NCBI GenBank assembly: GCA_023213395.1
Contig: CM041465.1
Span: forward strand, 48,057,741 to 48,121,740
Direction of reading: 5' to 3'
Source: Cycas panzhihuaensis
Lineage: Eukaryota > Cycadophyta
Length of the DNA: 64,000 nt
Positions 10,662-23,100 of this stretch are shown piece by piece. Numbering within the stretch: position 1 is the first letter of the stretch; each line of letters opens with the position of its first letter. A program made the position numbers and the translations under genes. Below the pieces are notes generated by a model. It ran no database searches. It worked only from the letters and a program-made list of their open reading frames with translations, and was not told where the DNA came from.

Positions 10662-13600
10662 TGTTTTCTAGCTATCAAGAATGGACATGGGCGAGTCAAC
10701 TTAAGTAAGTTCAGGTATACTTCTATCCCTAGCCTTGTTAGCTTTAGAAAAGGTGGATTGAGATACTTTACCTGTACTACATGATGATTGATTGACTGCA
10801 TGATCACTTTGTATTTATTTACTTGACCATACTACATCACTGCACCTTTTTAGCCTATGATGATCTAGGGATACATATCCCATGGCACTCCACAACCCTC
10901 CTCCATGTGTCCATGATGTCCCCAAGTACCATTTGGATTTTGTAGCTGGCATCACATCATCTGCTAGTGCGACATGACCCCTAACACCCCGCCTAGGCCT
11001 AGTCGTTGCCCCACGTCTACTTTTTGTCCTTTTGGAGAATCTTTTGCCATTATTGCTCACTTGTTATGGCCTCCCTAAGACCCATAAACCTCTTTGCCAC
11101 TTGAACATTGCACCATGCCTCCTTAAGGCCTAAGATTCACTCTTTTTAGAGATTTTAGGCCCCCTCCTTTTTCTGTTTTTTTTCCCCTTTGTTTCTTTCG
11201 CATTGTAGTAAACTTTGTGGTATCACTGCAAACTTTGTGGTACCACTAAGTTTACTGCAGGGCAACTATACATAACCATTTTTTTAAATTGTCACAGCTA
11301 AATTCACATTTATTATAAAATTATCTCATGGAAGTAACTTGTTTCTTGCCCAAGCCAAATCCTAATCACTCGATTAAGCTAGGGTTGGGTTTATAAACCC
11401 AAAAACCACCTCATTTCCATCTCTCTCATTTACCTTTCACCACTACCTTCTCCAAAAATGCCCTACAATAGGATCAAGTTCTGTTACACCTGAATCACAA
11501 CCAACTGCCAGCCTCCTATAGCTTAAGACACGTGGGTTATAGGTCTGCAATGTGGCCAGCTTAGGAAAGGTTATGCTTCAAACGCTTCACCAAGCTCTAG
11601 GCATCCCTCTTGCTTAAGTCTTTGTCTCTATTTGCTGCACCACTAGGGTCTTCTCCTGTAAATACCAAAGGGTCTTCTTCATCAACTAGTTTGATAGGTA
11701 GATCTGCCTATACTAGGTACCCTCAAGTTAGTCTTTTGATTTCCTTTCTTTGAGTAATATAGATACTTTTTACTAGTACCTTTTTACAGCAAGTTTCCTA
11801 CTTTCTTTCCATTACAATGGGAGGTAAACCCTCCCTTTTTTCTTGGCCTATCCTCTTCTTCTCTTGGTTCCTTTTTGGGTTCTTTCACCCAACGTGCCTT
11901 CTCCTCAAGGGCAACCCCCTTCTCTCCTCCCCTCTCTTTCTCCATACCTCCCTTGGGTTCCCAAAAGACTTTTAAAGAGTAGATCACCGCTGGCAGTAGC
12001 ATAGGCAACCTATTTCTATGTCTGTAACCAACACTATAGATCCTATATAGTTGGGGTTTCAGCCCCCCACTCCATGCCCCTCTTGTCTCTTAATTCTATC
12101 CTTACAAAAAAACTTGCAAAAGTCACACTTTGTAACTTTTACAACATTGGCAACATTCACAATGTCTCTTGCCATCTTTGCTTGTTTTTTGGAAACTTGT
12201 TTGCATTTGTTATTAGGATATCTCACTCACATTACCCTTTCATCTTGGTGCTTGGGGGAAGCATGGAGCATCTTAGATTTGGAGGGTTAGCCATTCCAAG
12301 GCTAACTGCTCTTTCTCTTTCTCTTCCCCCCGTTTCCCATATCATATATTAAATAACATACGAAACATAAGGGGCAACCTTAATCTTGAATGTATTTCTT
12401 TCAATAGAGATAACCGTATCTTATTAGTTTTCCTTTTGCATATTCGTCCCGCATGTGTTTGGCACCCCTTGGGAAATGGTGAACTTTGTTGGTATAAGTT
12501 TCGTTTATGTTTGGAGGAAAAGAAGACTTCGTCTTGGGTACATTTCTTTCCTACTCAATAGTTATTTTTCTTTGCTCTTAAAAATTATAAAGTAAAGTTG
12601 CATTGGTCTTTACGTTTCCTTTCTCCATATTTCCTTTTTCTTTTTGGTTTCAGGGGAAGGTAAGGAAGCCCCCTCTCATTGTTGGCACTCCTTTCGTTGT
12701 GCCATCTGCGGTAAGGAGAAGGGCAAGGATCACTGGTGCAGTGAGGGTAGTGCTACTTCATCCGTTACATTCTAGGTATATCTCTCTCTTCCTAGCCTTC
12801 TTTTCCTTACCCTCTTCCCCCCTTTTTGAATACCCCTTAGGCAAAAGGAAAGAGAAGGATCGGTACTATCATTTGTACTTTGCTTGTTTGCTCTATGTTC
12901 ACTCGTTTTAAGTGTATATAGTTGAAGATCTAGGCACTCACTTGCACACACCCTTATCATCTTGTTACATGTCACTAAATAACTTTATATCCCTTGCATG
13001 AGCTTTTTGCTATGTAATAATCTCCTTGATTCCCTTTTTGCATTTGAAAGGATAAAGAGAGTGAGGTCGCATATAGTAAGAGAGGGGAGAGATTAAATTA
13101 CTTTCTTTTTTAAAGTTGTTTCTCTTAAATACAAACACTTCATTTCCACTTTGTATCTCTCTACCATACAATGAAACTAAGACAAACATAGGAAAATCTC
13201 CATTATCAACTTGTCATACCTAGAACCCCCCTTAGGTTTAGTGCCTTGGGGGCAACCTCTTCTCAAGGTTATTTTCTCCTTCTTACCTTACTTCCCTAAG
13301 CTAGACCTCTTAGGTTTGGTCCTTAGGTCAACACTTTGTGTGCGAAGCCAACCATCCCCTTGTCTACTAGTGTTGCAAGCCATCTTAGGCTTATGCATGA
13401 ATCTTTCTCCTTTCTTGCTAAGGGTCATTCCTTTTGTTACTCCTTCATGCGATGAGCTATTCCCTCACCTCCTTCCTCTCTCCTTCGACCATCCAAAGAT
13501 GGGAGGACCCCTTTTAAGGTTACTCAGGAAATCAAGGAGATCCCTTATACACCCATCGATCCAAATTGAGGAGGAGTTACTCTAAAGGAATTTGTGTGCC

Positions 13601-13754
13601 ATTTGTAGGTCCTTGAACCTATATTCTGACATACAGATGCCCTTTGTGGGTGATCTCTTTCCCTTATTACTGTAGGTCCATAGACACCAAAACCGTTAGT
13701 CATCTTGGATTAATCTTGTTCAAGTCTAATGACTGCCCCAGAGGTGCGATTCCA
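10662..13754 (+). repeat. T2 5' LTR
   Basis: Aligns over its full length with 27865-31016. It is long (3.1 kb), T/C-rich and lacks a supported gene; open frames inside are short. Relative to the 3' LTR it lacks about 60 bp at about 11880-11887, where the 3' copy carries the extra sequence between two TCTT repeats (29081 and 29141). A TATA-like GGGTTTATAAACCC lies near 11386, but the transcription start cannot be set from sequence alone. Confidence 0.9.
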
Positions 13755-13773
13755 CTGGCGACCATACTGGGCA
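13755..13773 (+). other. T2 primer-binding site
   Basis: CTGGCGACCATACTGGGCA directly follows the 5' LTR. It resembles the TGGCGACTCCGCTGGGGA site of Tat/Ogre elements (tRNA-Arg from memory) with several substitutions. It fixes plus-strand orientation. Confidence 0.7.
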
Positions 13774-13968
13774 TCCGTTAGCAAGGGATTAATCCTTTCT
13801 CTATTTTCTATTGGTGTCACCTCCTTTTTAGTAGCTCTCCTTGATCTGTTGGGCAACCCCCAATGCTTGCCACATCATCATCTCTTTTCCTTCTAATCAT
13901 TAGGGAAACCTGTATGTGATGATTCTCTCGTTGCTTACAAGGCCTTCCTCCCTTGTTGGAAGACTCCT

Positions 13969-16900
13969 TTGTTAGATTCTGATTTTACCATGGAAGGATT
14001 CCCTTCTGATTGGGCATATCATGCCTACATCTCTGAGTCTCATGAGCCATCCACTTCCTTCCAAGGGCCCACCCAAGAGGGTGAGGACCCTATCTTTTAC
14101 CTGGGTGACCAAGAACACTCACAAGTCCATCACCTCTCCACTCATGAAGTGGGGGCGTCTTCTCCTTTATAATTACACCACCTTGGTGGTGACTCTCATG
14201 TCAATTGTCCCGTGGGGTCTACCTCATATGAGGACCCTTCTACCTCTTATGATCAGGTAGGAACCCCTCTCATAGATGTTGTGGAAGATGTTAACTAGTG
14301 CTTCCAAGCCACTGGCCTCCAATCACATCCTAAGTGGTTGGATAATATCTTGCGAAGCATCGCACTTCCTTCTTCCACATCTACTCTACCTCGTTCATCT
14401 CGTTTGACTCCCTTACCTACAATGAGGGCATCCCTCACTTCATCTTCCTCTCCCTCTGGTCCATGTTCCTTAAGGACCACCTAAGACATATCATCTTCCT
14501 AACTTAGGTTGAGTATACGTCTCTCTAGTCAAACAACTACACCCCAATCAACTATAGTCTATCAGCCTCCCGTTAGACCTAGGGGACCAGTGCATGCCCC
14601 TACTTCTAGCTGTGTGGGGCCTGCTCCCATATATTCCCAAGATCAACTCAAGGATCCTTCCCTTTACTTGCCTCCAAGTTATGCTTTTGAATTGTGGGGG
14701 CATGGTAAGAGAAACCCACTTCCAGTTTATAGAGCAGATCCTTTGAATCTATATGGCATTACACCACTTACGGGTGGCCCATATCAAAAAAACTCAGTTC
14801 CACACCATGTCATTCCATCCTCTTATGTTTTTTCTCATATCGTGCCTACGTAAGGGGAGCAAGCCCCCTTCCAAGACACTACCTCTTTAGCTCCTTTCCA
14901 ATAAGGAGTGTACCCACAAGGGGGGATGGGTCCCTCGTACCCAGTTGCTCCTATATAAATTCCTTCAAATGTAGGATTAACTCCTCCCCATTAAATGAGA
15001 GGGAGTGAATATCCTCTTTTAAACCAAATCTCCTAAGGAGGATTCAGGTAACCTTGCCCACCTCCTCCTCTATCTTTCATTGATCCTATGGTCCAACCAA
15101 GAGCGTGCCCCTTTGTGGATTATAGATTAACCCCATTATCCATTGAGGTGTTAAGAACCAACTTACCACCTCACACTCCTGAGGTTCCCAAATTTGATGG
15201 GACCTTTTTGCAAGACCCAAAAGAGCACTTTAGAAGCTTTTCTATGGCTTGTATTGATTATTAGGCATACAACCATATCCTAATAAAACTCTTTCTATGC
15301 TCCCTCCAAGGCGATGCCCTTAAATGGTTTTATCACCTTCTAGCGCACTCAATTCACTCATTCCAATAACTTGTTGATGAGTTTGTCAATTATTTTGATG
15401 TAGCTCATCCTTTTAAGAGTAGAATGAAGGCTTTCCTATCTCTTAAATAAGGTCATGATGAGATGAATCATGACTTTATGAGATGCTTCCATGATCTTCT
15501 CCACTCCACAAAAGCAACATTACATGAGGAGTTAAAGAGAGACCTCTTTGTTAAAGCCCTTCATCCTAAAGTCCACATTGAAGTCCTTAAAATGGGGGAA
15601 ACAACATGCAATTCTGCCATAACGAAGTGCTTGGCCCTTAAGTCCATTGAGATCTAAGTGGGTCTTAAGAGGCCTCTTAGGTCCTCACAACAGCATGAGG
15701 CACCTCCACCACCTTGCGATGCCAAAGTCTAACATCTTCCTAGGTCTTCATCTCATTCCACACTGAAGACCTTGGATTCCTTAACTTCTTCCATACATTC
15801 TTTCGAATGTACCATGAAGGAGCTTAAACTCTAAGCCCCTTCATCACCCACTTCCCACAAACCAATCCACAAAGCTTCTCAAGCTGCAGCCGCTAAGGGC
15901 GGTAATACCTAGTCTTCTCAAACGAGGAAGCTAGATTCCTTCTTAGAGAAGGAGTGGTGTTCCGTCCATGGAGAATGTTTCTATGAAGATTTATAATATA
16001 GGGCCCAACACTCTAGAGCTGCCCCATAATGTGACTCTTCCCTAAAATGAACATCTAGGCCCAACCTAGACCAACTTTTCCATAAGGATCCTTTTCCCAA
16101 ACATGGGGAACATGATCACAACACTCAACAAAAGGGTAACTGAAATAGAGGAATGTCCCCAAACCCTCACCCCTCACAAGCTAAAGGGAAGGGTATAAGG
16201 AACTCTTCCTCTTCTTCAGGTTCTTCTAACAGCTAAACTCCTTCCCCTTCTTGATCCTAAAACAAAGGGAAGAGAGCCATCCAAATGCTTGGGACCACAT
16301 TGTTGTATGCCTTAACTCAGTCCCAAGCAGCTAAAGAAGTAATGGATGATTCTTCTTCTACCTCTTATCTCGATCCTCCTCTAGAGACTCCTCTTTTGGA
16401 GATCCCTTTGCTTCCTAAGACCATTCCTGTGCATCCCAATAATTATGATTTTTGAAAGGTGCTTCCCCAACCTACTGTGAAAGGGAAGCCCTTTTCCATC
16501 ATTGATGAGCTTCACACCATAGCCGCGGGGATGTCCATGATGGATGTCTTGAGAAGCTGTCCAGAGTAACACACTCTTCATCTTGAAGCTCTTGGCCAAC
16601 AAGATGCTTCCATCCATGCTATAGGCACCACCTCCCATGGACCACCTATCATCTCGTTCGATCCTTAAGATCTCCCGTCTCCTAGTGAATGAGAGAAGCT
16701 TTTTCATTACCCATTTATTATTTTTGTTAACACCCCTGATTTTATCATAAAGAGGACCATTGTAGACAATGGCTTCTCGATTAACGTTATACCTATGCAT
16801 ATGCTTAAGGAGCTAGGCATAATAGCTCTTAAGTCTATCCCTTAGAAATTCCAAGGATATGACAGAACTAAGAAGTCTCCCTTAGGGACATTCTCCCTTT

Positions 16901-17368
16901 TGCTCACCTTAGAAAAGAAGACCATTTCTGTCGATGTTGTTGTATTCGATATCAATGTGGAGTATAACCTCTTGTTGGGATGATCATGGCTCAACCAAAT
17001 TGGAGTAATCTTCTCCTTACATTGGGGGCAACTTAAGTTTATCCATGAAGGATGAGTTAAGGTTGTCACCTGTGGGCCTCTGCCATCTCACAGTTCTCAT
17101 CCAGCCTGCCAAGTTATCTTCAGTGGTGAAGATAGTGATCCTGAAGAGGCTACTCCTTCTATGGGGACCCTTTTTTAGGAGACCAACCTTCATCAAATAG
17201 AACCTATGCCTTATCATGAGCCAAACCTAGTCAGGTTTACCCTTGTTAACGTGGGTAATTATGGTTACCTAGTCATCATGGGTGACTCCAAGTCAGATAG
17301 TAAGGGCCATGAGCCCCTTCCTCAGCGTGTCATCATAGTTTCACACACACCTAGGGAGATATCCTGAT
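13969..17368 (+). pseudogene. T2 gag-protease
   Basis: One reading frame (codons beginning at 13969) carries recognisable protein for 3.4 kb despite many stops. The N-terminal third is rich in Pro, Ser and Tyr (13969-14853). A capsid-type gag domain spans about 15160-15660: PEVPKFDGTF, DPKEHFRSF, LCSLQGDALKWFY and LFVKALHPKVHIEV, matching the retrotransposon gag family. Protease spans about 16720-17060: the active site reads VDNGFSIN where DGGSSIN or DSG-type sequence is usual, followed by FDINVEYNLLLG near 16950. Stops at 15262, 15367 and 15448 each sit where Gln is likely, which fits C-to-T decay. The end is set by a stop near 17366. Confidence 0.8.
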
Positions 17369-18500
17369 CGAATATTCCCTCTTCTCTTTATTCTACATTA
17401 GCTCCTAAGCTACTAGTTCCAAACTAGCCATTTCGTTCCCCTTTTTTCCCTCCCTGTGTGACTTCATGTGGGCATCCACATCGACGAGCCACTCGTAGAG
17501 GTGCTTCTTCTTTATGCTCTAGATCCTTATCAAGAACTAGAGATTATCCTACCCAGATGCATACTCGCCATGTAATCCATTGCATGCTAGAACCATCATA
17601 TTCATCTAGCTCTGACTATGTTTGTTTTACCTATAAACATAGCCACACTGGGTCTACCTTTCATCGCTGACCTCCATGCCTGGTGTGACCTGTCTCTACC
17701 CCTGTGTAGGCTTAGCACATCACTTCTCTCTTTTCACTCCAAAATAAGCCTAAACTACCACTCTAAGTACATCCCCATTCCCCCAACCATAGGTGGAATG
17801 ATGGTTTAGAGTGGCTCTCCCTATCCTTTACATCCCTCTTATGGCATCTCTCATTTCCCTCCCATGGGAAATTGTTCCTCCTAATTGGATGTGTAGGTTG
17901 CCATCACTCCCGAGCTCAGAAATGCACTCCAACTAGGATCACATACTCGAGTAGTTGTGCTCTCTCATCGCTGACAGTTCCTTTGTGTTTCCATTATTCT
18001 ATGATGATGGACATGCATGGCTCTCCATCTCTCAGCCTCACATGTATCTATCCCCTACACTCATGGTGGTTGTATGTGCCTACTACGAGTGTGGTCGTGT
18101 ATGAAAGGAAGTGTGGGTGTCACCCAAATAATCCAAGAATAAAAACCATATAACAATCAACCAAAATCATCATGATCTATAGTCTCTAGTATATCCATAC
18201 ACCTGTGTCCACATACACATGAACATATAAACAAATAAACAACAATTGCAATATCATACACCATCATAACACTATCATCATGCATCAAATGGGGTGCCAA
18301 TGGGCCCCCGTTTATATACATAATGAATTATATCATACAAAACACTATAGTACATTATACTAAGGAAGTTGGAGTCCTTGTAGGGAGGAGTATAATTATA
18401 TGGTAATATATGGTGACTCCCTAGAGGTCCAATGTTTTCCCAATCAAAACTATCCATATCTTGCTCCTCGGTGCCCCTACTCTCAGGGGGTATCGTCTCC
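17369..18500. other. T2 interior, no identified gene
   Basis: After the protease frame closes, the sequence becomes C/T-rich and then AT-rich (18150-18400). Neither strand shows an RT, RNase H or integrase motif. Short plus-strand open frames at 17458-17670 and 17872-18153 are Ser/Arg- or His-rich and have no recognised domain. The antisense gene probably ends within or just right of this stretch. Confidence 0.5.
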
Positions 18501-19527
18501 TGGCCGATGCGATCCCTCCCCAGGAGACTACATGCCTCCTAGGCTTCTCCTACATCACTGTGAGCTCCTAGCCTCACTCCCCTCGTCTTGAGGCCTCCTT
18601 GGGGTCACTGCCATCATGTGGGTTTGAGTCCTGCTCCATGATAACCTCACAGCCATTTGCTCCACTAGATGTCGTATCACACTTGGATATGATCCCTCTC
18701 CCTTTCCACTCCTTAGAGCCTCTCCTCTAGCACAATTATCCTAATGTGGCTCTTCGCATCATTGCCTGCTATTCCTCCACCTTGAGCCTCCATCGCCTAG
18801 ACTCGACCTCATAAGGCATCCTTCTCCATGCGAATCCCATCCAGCTGTCCCTAAAGCTGTCCTACCCTCACCTGGTGCTCCTCAGATTCCACCACCCAAA
18901 TATCCCTGGCTTTGATTAGTGGGCCAAATACTGTTGTATGTGCCCCTGTTGATCGAGGCTTCTCTCCAAACTAGATGGGAGGTTACCCCTCCATGTAGAC
19001 CTAGGGGAATACCTCTTGTACTATCACCTCTATCAACCTTGCTATCTATGCTACTCCTGCTAAGTCAAACACATCACGTGTTACTTTATACATCTATATA
19101 TCAAATCCCTCAAACTAAATCAAAGCAAACCATCTAAGTGCCTAGTGGTCAAAAGACGATAGGAAAGGTAGTGTCTCACCTCTTAGGATGGCTAGCTCCT
19201 CAACTCAGATGACCACCTCCTCCTTGGGACCTCCTTCAACTGCTAGTACCTCCTCCTTAGCCTTGAGTACCACCTCACCTACTGCCTGGCCTACTTGGGT
19301 GTCTCCTCCCCCCTCTTCCACTGCCACCACCAGAGCTCTACCTATAATTCTTAATCTCTGTACTGGTGTGTGGGGTGACTTACCTCCTCTTACAACTCCT
19401 GAAGGACCTACCTCTCCTCCTGTAGCCTCTGACAGACCTGCCTCTCCACCCCAAAATGATAAAAAAATCAATACTATAGTAAGGTGCAATAGGAAAATCC
19501 TCCTCTCCCTACCACCCTGATAGCATC
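18501..19527 (-). pseudogene. T2 antisense gene, C-terminal part (coiled coil, low complexity)
   Basis: Minus-strand translation at about 18740-18915 gives a hydrophilic heptad-like segment (SEEHQVRVGQL, then LDGIRMEKDAL) with a few stops at probable Gln codons. This resembles the coiled-coil tail of plant-mobile-domain proteins. Between 19205 and 19489 the minus strand is open for 94 codons and rich in Gly, Glu and Val, a low-complexity linker. The left boundary is uncertain. It is the continuation of the domain at 25163-25760, cut by G1. Confidence 0.45.
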
Positions 19528-20074
19528 TATAGCAACCTTACAAAATTCTTCTAACAAATTTTATAGAAATAGACAAAATATCCACCAAATGAACTTGCAA
19601 AATATCCAATCAAGAGAGAAATAATATAAATCCACTTGAATACAAATATAAAATGGTATGAAATAAATATAAAGCAAATAGATACAACGTTACCAAAAGA
19701 TCCCGCAAATTACTGATGATAAAGAATCCCTCTTCGAGGTAAGGTTCCCTCTGCAAAGCTCCTCAAAAGGGCCAAAAATACTGCAGTCCAAGACTTCTTC
19801 TTTGATGATGAAATGAGGCCACAAATCCTCCTTAAATAGGCAACTAATGGATAGCAATAGAAGTTGGCTAGAAAATATGATATTATTCTTAATACTGCAT
19901 AAATAGAAGTTGGCTAGGACTTCTCCAAAAACTAGCATACTAATTTTAAATGGTCATAACTTTTGATATAGATGTTAAAATTAACTTTCGTCTAGATCAT
20001 TGGAATCTTCGTTAAGAGACCTTTGATTTGAATGGTCATAAGCTATATTTATGACCATATTTAGGAATGCTACA
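19528..20074 (-). repeat. G1 left LTR (3' LTR)
   Basis: Begins TATAGCAACC (TG decayed to TA) and ends GCTACA. It aligns with 24635-25162. Two copies of a short motif AGAAGTTGGCTAG lie about 50 bp apart near 19860 and 19908. Confidence 0.88.
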
Positions 20075-20092
20075 AGTCTTCCCCCCTCAAAA
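20075..20092 (-). other. G1 polypurine tract
   Basis: On the minus strand TTTTGAGGGGGGAAGACT runs straight into the 3' LTR, a typical Ty3/gypsy plus-strand primer. Confidence 0.85.
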
Positions 20093-20320
20093 CATGCTTT
20101 ACCCTCAAAGCATCAGTAAATTTTTGTACTGTTGTATCCATTCTTCAGATTCCCATGTGGCTTCACTATTGTCCATTGTTTTCCATTTGATAAGATATTA
20201 TATGATTTCATGAGAACGCAACCTTTTGGTATGTTTTTGAAGGATACCTTCTAGTTTACTTGATAGTCCTCCTTCCTCATCTAATATTGGAAGTTCTGTC
20301 TGGATTAGTACCCTTTATCC
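20093..20320 (-). pseudogene. G1 chromodomain remnant
   Basis: The minus strand downstream of integrase encodes a short segment resembling the EYLVKWK...ATWE pattern of chromovirus chromodomains (YQMENNG and HMGI in place of it), then a terminal motif near the polypurine tract. It carries several stops. The assignment rests on position and partial motif. Confidence 0.5.
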
Positions 20321-21480
20321 TAACTTCCTCTTAAGGCAAGAAACATGGAATGTATTGTGTATTCGACAACCTGGGGGAAGCTCTAATTTGTAGGCTACAT
20401 CTTTAATTTTAGTGAAGATTTTATAGGGTCCAAAAAATTTTGGTTGAAGTTTATTTCTCCCTATTTATTTTAGGCTATTCTACTTGTTAGGTTGTAATCG
20501 CAAAAAAACCCAGTCTCCTACCTGAAATGAATGCTCCATTTTTTGAAGATCAGCTTGTTGCTTCATTCGATTGCGAGTAAGTTCAAGTTATCTTTTAAGG
20601 TATCTAGTATCTGCCTTGACTGTTGGTGATACTCTTCAATTGATTGTACTTTGGATGCCTGGGTCCAATTAAGAATGGATGGCAGTTCAAATCCATATAA
20701 TGCTTAAAAAGGGGACATCTTGGCAGAAGTGTGGTAAGTTGTATTATACCACCATTTTGCTAAATGAAGCCATTTGTTCCATTGGAGTGGGATTTGAGTG
20801 GTGAAATTATGTAGATAACCCTCTATGCATTTATTTATGGCTTCTGTCTGACCGTCTGATTGTGGATGATATGTAGAACTCATATTAAGCTTCGTGCCTG
20901 CTAATCTGAATAATTCTTGCCAGAAATGACTGGTGAATTTAGGATCGCGATCACTAACTATCACTTTTGGAAACCCATGGAGATGATATATCTCCTTAAT
21001 GAATAACTCTGCTATTTAAGGAGTTTTGCTATTGCTTGAGTTCCCCTAAAATGTGCATATTTGGTTAGTCGATCCACAATAACAAAAATAGTATCCTTAC
21101 CTTCTGATTTTGGCAGCCATGTGATGAAGTCCATAGATATCTCCTCCCATCTTTGTTTTGGAATCGGTAGAGGCTGAAGAAGACTTGGAGCTTTTACATT
21201 CTCTCCTCTGTTTCTTTGGTAGTGATCACATTCTGCTATAAACTTCTGTATTTCTTCTTTCATTCCTTTCTAGAAGAAATTTTCTTGAACTTTACGATAA
21301 GTTTTGTCTACTTCTGTATGGCCTCCCACTGGTGACACATGGGCCTTCTCTAAGATCTTTGTTTTAATTATCGCTGCTATAGGCACTAGCATCTTACCTT
21401 TTTGCAAGATTAAATTTCCTTAGAGAGAGTACTCGGTATTAAGTCCTTCCTTGATTTCTTGCAGTGCCTTTTGAGAATGA
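20321..21480 (-). pseudogene. G1 integrase
   Basis: Minus strand. The zinc-binding domain is at about 21190-21370: HVSPVGGHTEVDKTYRKV then CDHYQRNRGE, where one of the two cysteines seems replaced by Tyr. The catalytic core at 21012-21263 and 20704-20964 reads SMDFITWLPK with FVIVDRLTKYAHF, then IVSDRDPKFTS and YHPQSDGQTEAIN, so all three acidic residues (D, D, E) are present. A stop near 21016 separates the two halves. The sequence is closer to functional than most of the window. Confidence 0.88.
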
Positions 21481-23100
21481 GTGTCCTTGTCATAACCTTT
21501 GACTAGTTCCTCCATCCATGATGGGCTAATTATGGTAATGGCTTTTAATGATGCTTTATCCTCTTCATGATCTTCTGCTACAGATCTTGATAATGCATCT
21601 ACTATGATGTTCTCATTTCATTTATTGTAAACTATCGAAAAGTTAAATGCTTGTAATCTGCTAACCCACATTTGTTGTTCATCTGTTAAGGATTTTTGAT
21701 TCAGGAAATATTTCAAACTGTCGTGATCAGTCTTGACGATAAATTTATTTCATAGCAATTATTGTTGCCATTGTTGGATGGCATGCATAATTGCTAGCAT
21801 TTCTTTATCGTATATTGGTTTGAGGCACTCACAGCCATTGAGCTTATGACTTTCATATGCTAGTGGTCAATCTTCTTATAGTAAAACTGCTCCCAACCCA
21901 AAACCAGAGGCGTCACATTCAATAGTAAAGGGTTTTGAGAATTGTGATAATGCAAGGACTGGGGCCGTAGTCATAGCTATCTTTAGTTGTTGGAATGCTG
22001 CTTCTACTAATTGATCCTATTTAAATGCCTCTTTTCTTGTCAAATCTGTTAGAGGCGTAGCTATATGAGCATAATCCTTAATAAATTTGCGTATGAAACC
22101 AGCGGCTCCTAAGAATCCTTAAACTCCTGTAATATTCTTAGGTGTGGGCCAATTGATAATCGCCTCGATCTTCTTTGGGTCAATTCACACTCCTTCAGAA
22201 GATATTATATACCCCAAATATTCTAGCTCTATTTGCCCAAATGTACATTTCTTTTTGTTCATGAATAATTGTTGGTTTTGTAATAACTAGAGGATGATCT
22301 GTATGTGTTAGAGATGCTCCTACCAAGAATGGTTATAGATTAGAATATCATAAAAAAAAATAGCATAAATTTTTGAATATACGGCTTGAGGATCTGGTTC
22401 ATCATATTTTGAAACATTGCAGGGGCATTCGTCAGCCCAAAAGGCATAACCCAAAATTCAAATAGCCCTTCGTGTGTGCAAAAAGCCATCTTATGCATGT
22501 CTTCCTCTTTAATGCGAATCTGATAGTATCCAGAGCATAGATCAATCTTTGAGAAGAACTTTACTCCATGAAGTTCATCCAAAAGATCATCGATATAAGG
22601 AATCAGGTATCTATTCTTGATCATTAATTTATTGAGAGCCCGGTAATCTCCACACATATGATATGATCCATCTTTCTTTCGTGCAATTATAACTGGAGAT
22701 GCAAAGGGACTACTACTTGGCATGATAATTCCTTGTTGGAGAAGATCTTGAGTGATGTATTCAATCTCTTGTTTATGATGGAATGGGTGCCTATATGGCC
22801 TGATATTGACAGGGGTTGATTGAGGAACCAAATCAATCACATGCTCATATCCACGACTAGGAGGAAGTTCAAGTGGTAGTTCCTCAAAAACCTTACTATA
22901 TTGGTCAATTAGTTCTTGTACCTCCATGGGAACTTCTTCTGCTGCTATCTTATAACAAGAAATCATGAACGAAGTGGGATTTTTTCGAAGTATCTTTTCC
23001 ATATGCTGAGATGATACCAATTGTGCTAGAGGAATGTTAGGAGCCTATAGCTTGTACTTACATCCCTTTTGGTGAAAACACATAAACCGCGTTCAAAAGT
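21481..23100 (-). pseudogene. G1 reverse transcriptase and RNase H
   Basis: RT is open from 23020 to 22340: YRHPFHHKQEIE, SPFASPVIIARKKDGS, CGDYRALN, SKIDLCSGYYQIRI and FWVMPFGLTNAPA are in order. The catalytic YVDD region near 22345 has lost its motif (reading FFFMIF). RNase H at about 21730-21960 reads [13 protein letters not shown] and then YDKEMLAI, with active-site residues present but several stops. Motifs are typical of plant chromoviruses. Confidence 0.9.

Noticed and set aside
12603-12911. Open frame of 102 codons inside the T2 5' LTR
   Set aside because: It is hydrophobic and pyrimidine-driven, lies in an LTR, and shows no domain; not called a gene.
19188-19520. Plus-strand Thr/Ser/Pro-rich frame of 110 codons
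   Set aside because: Complement of the low-complexity tail of the T2 antisense gene; composition alone explains it.
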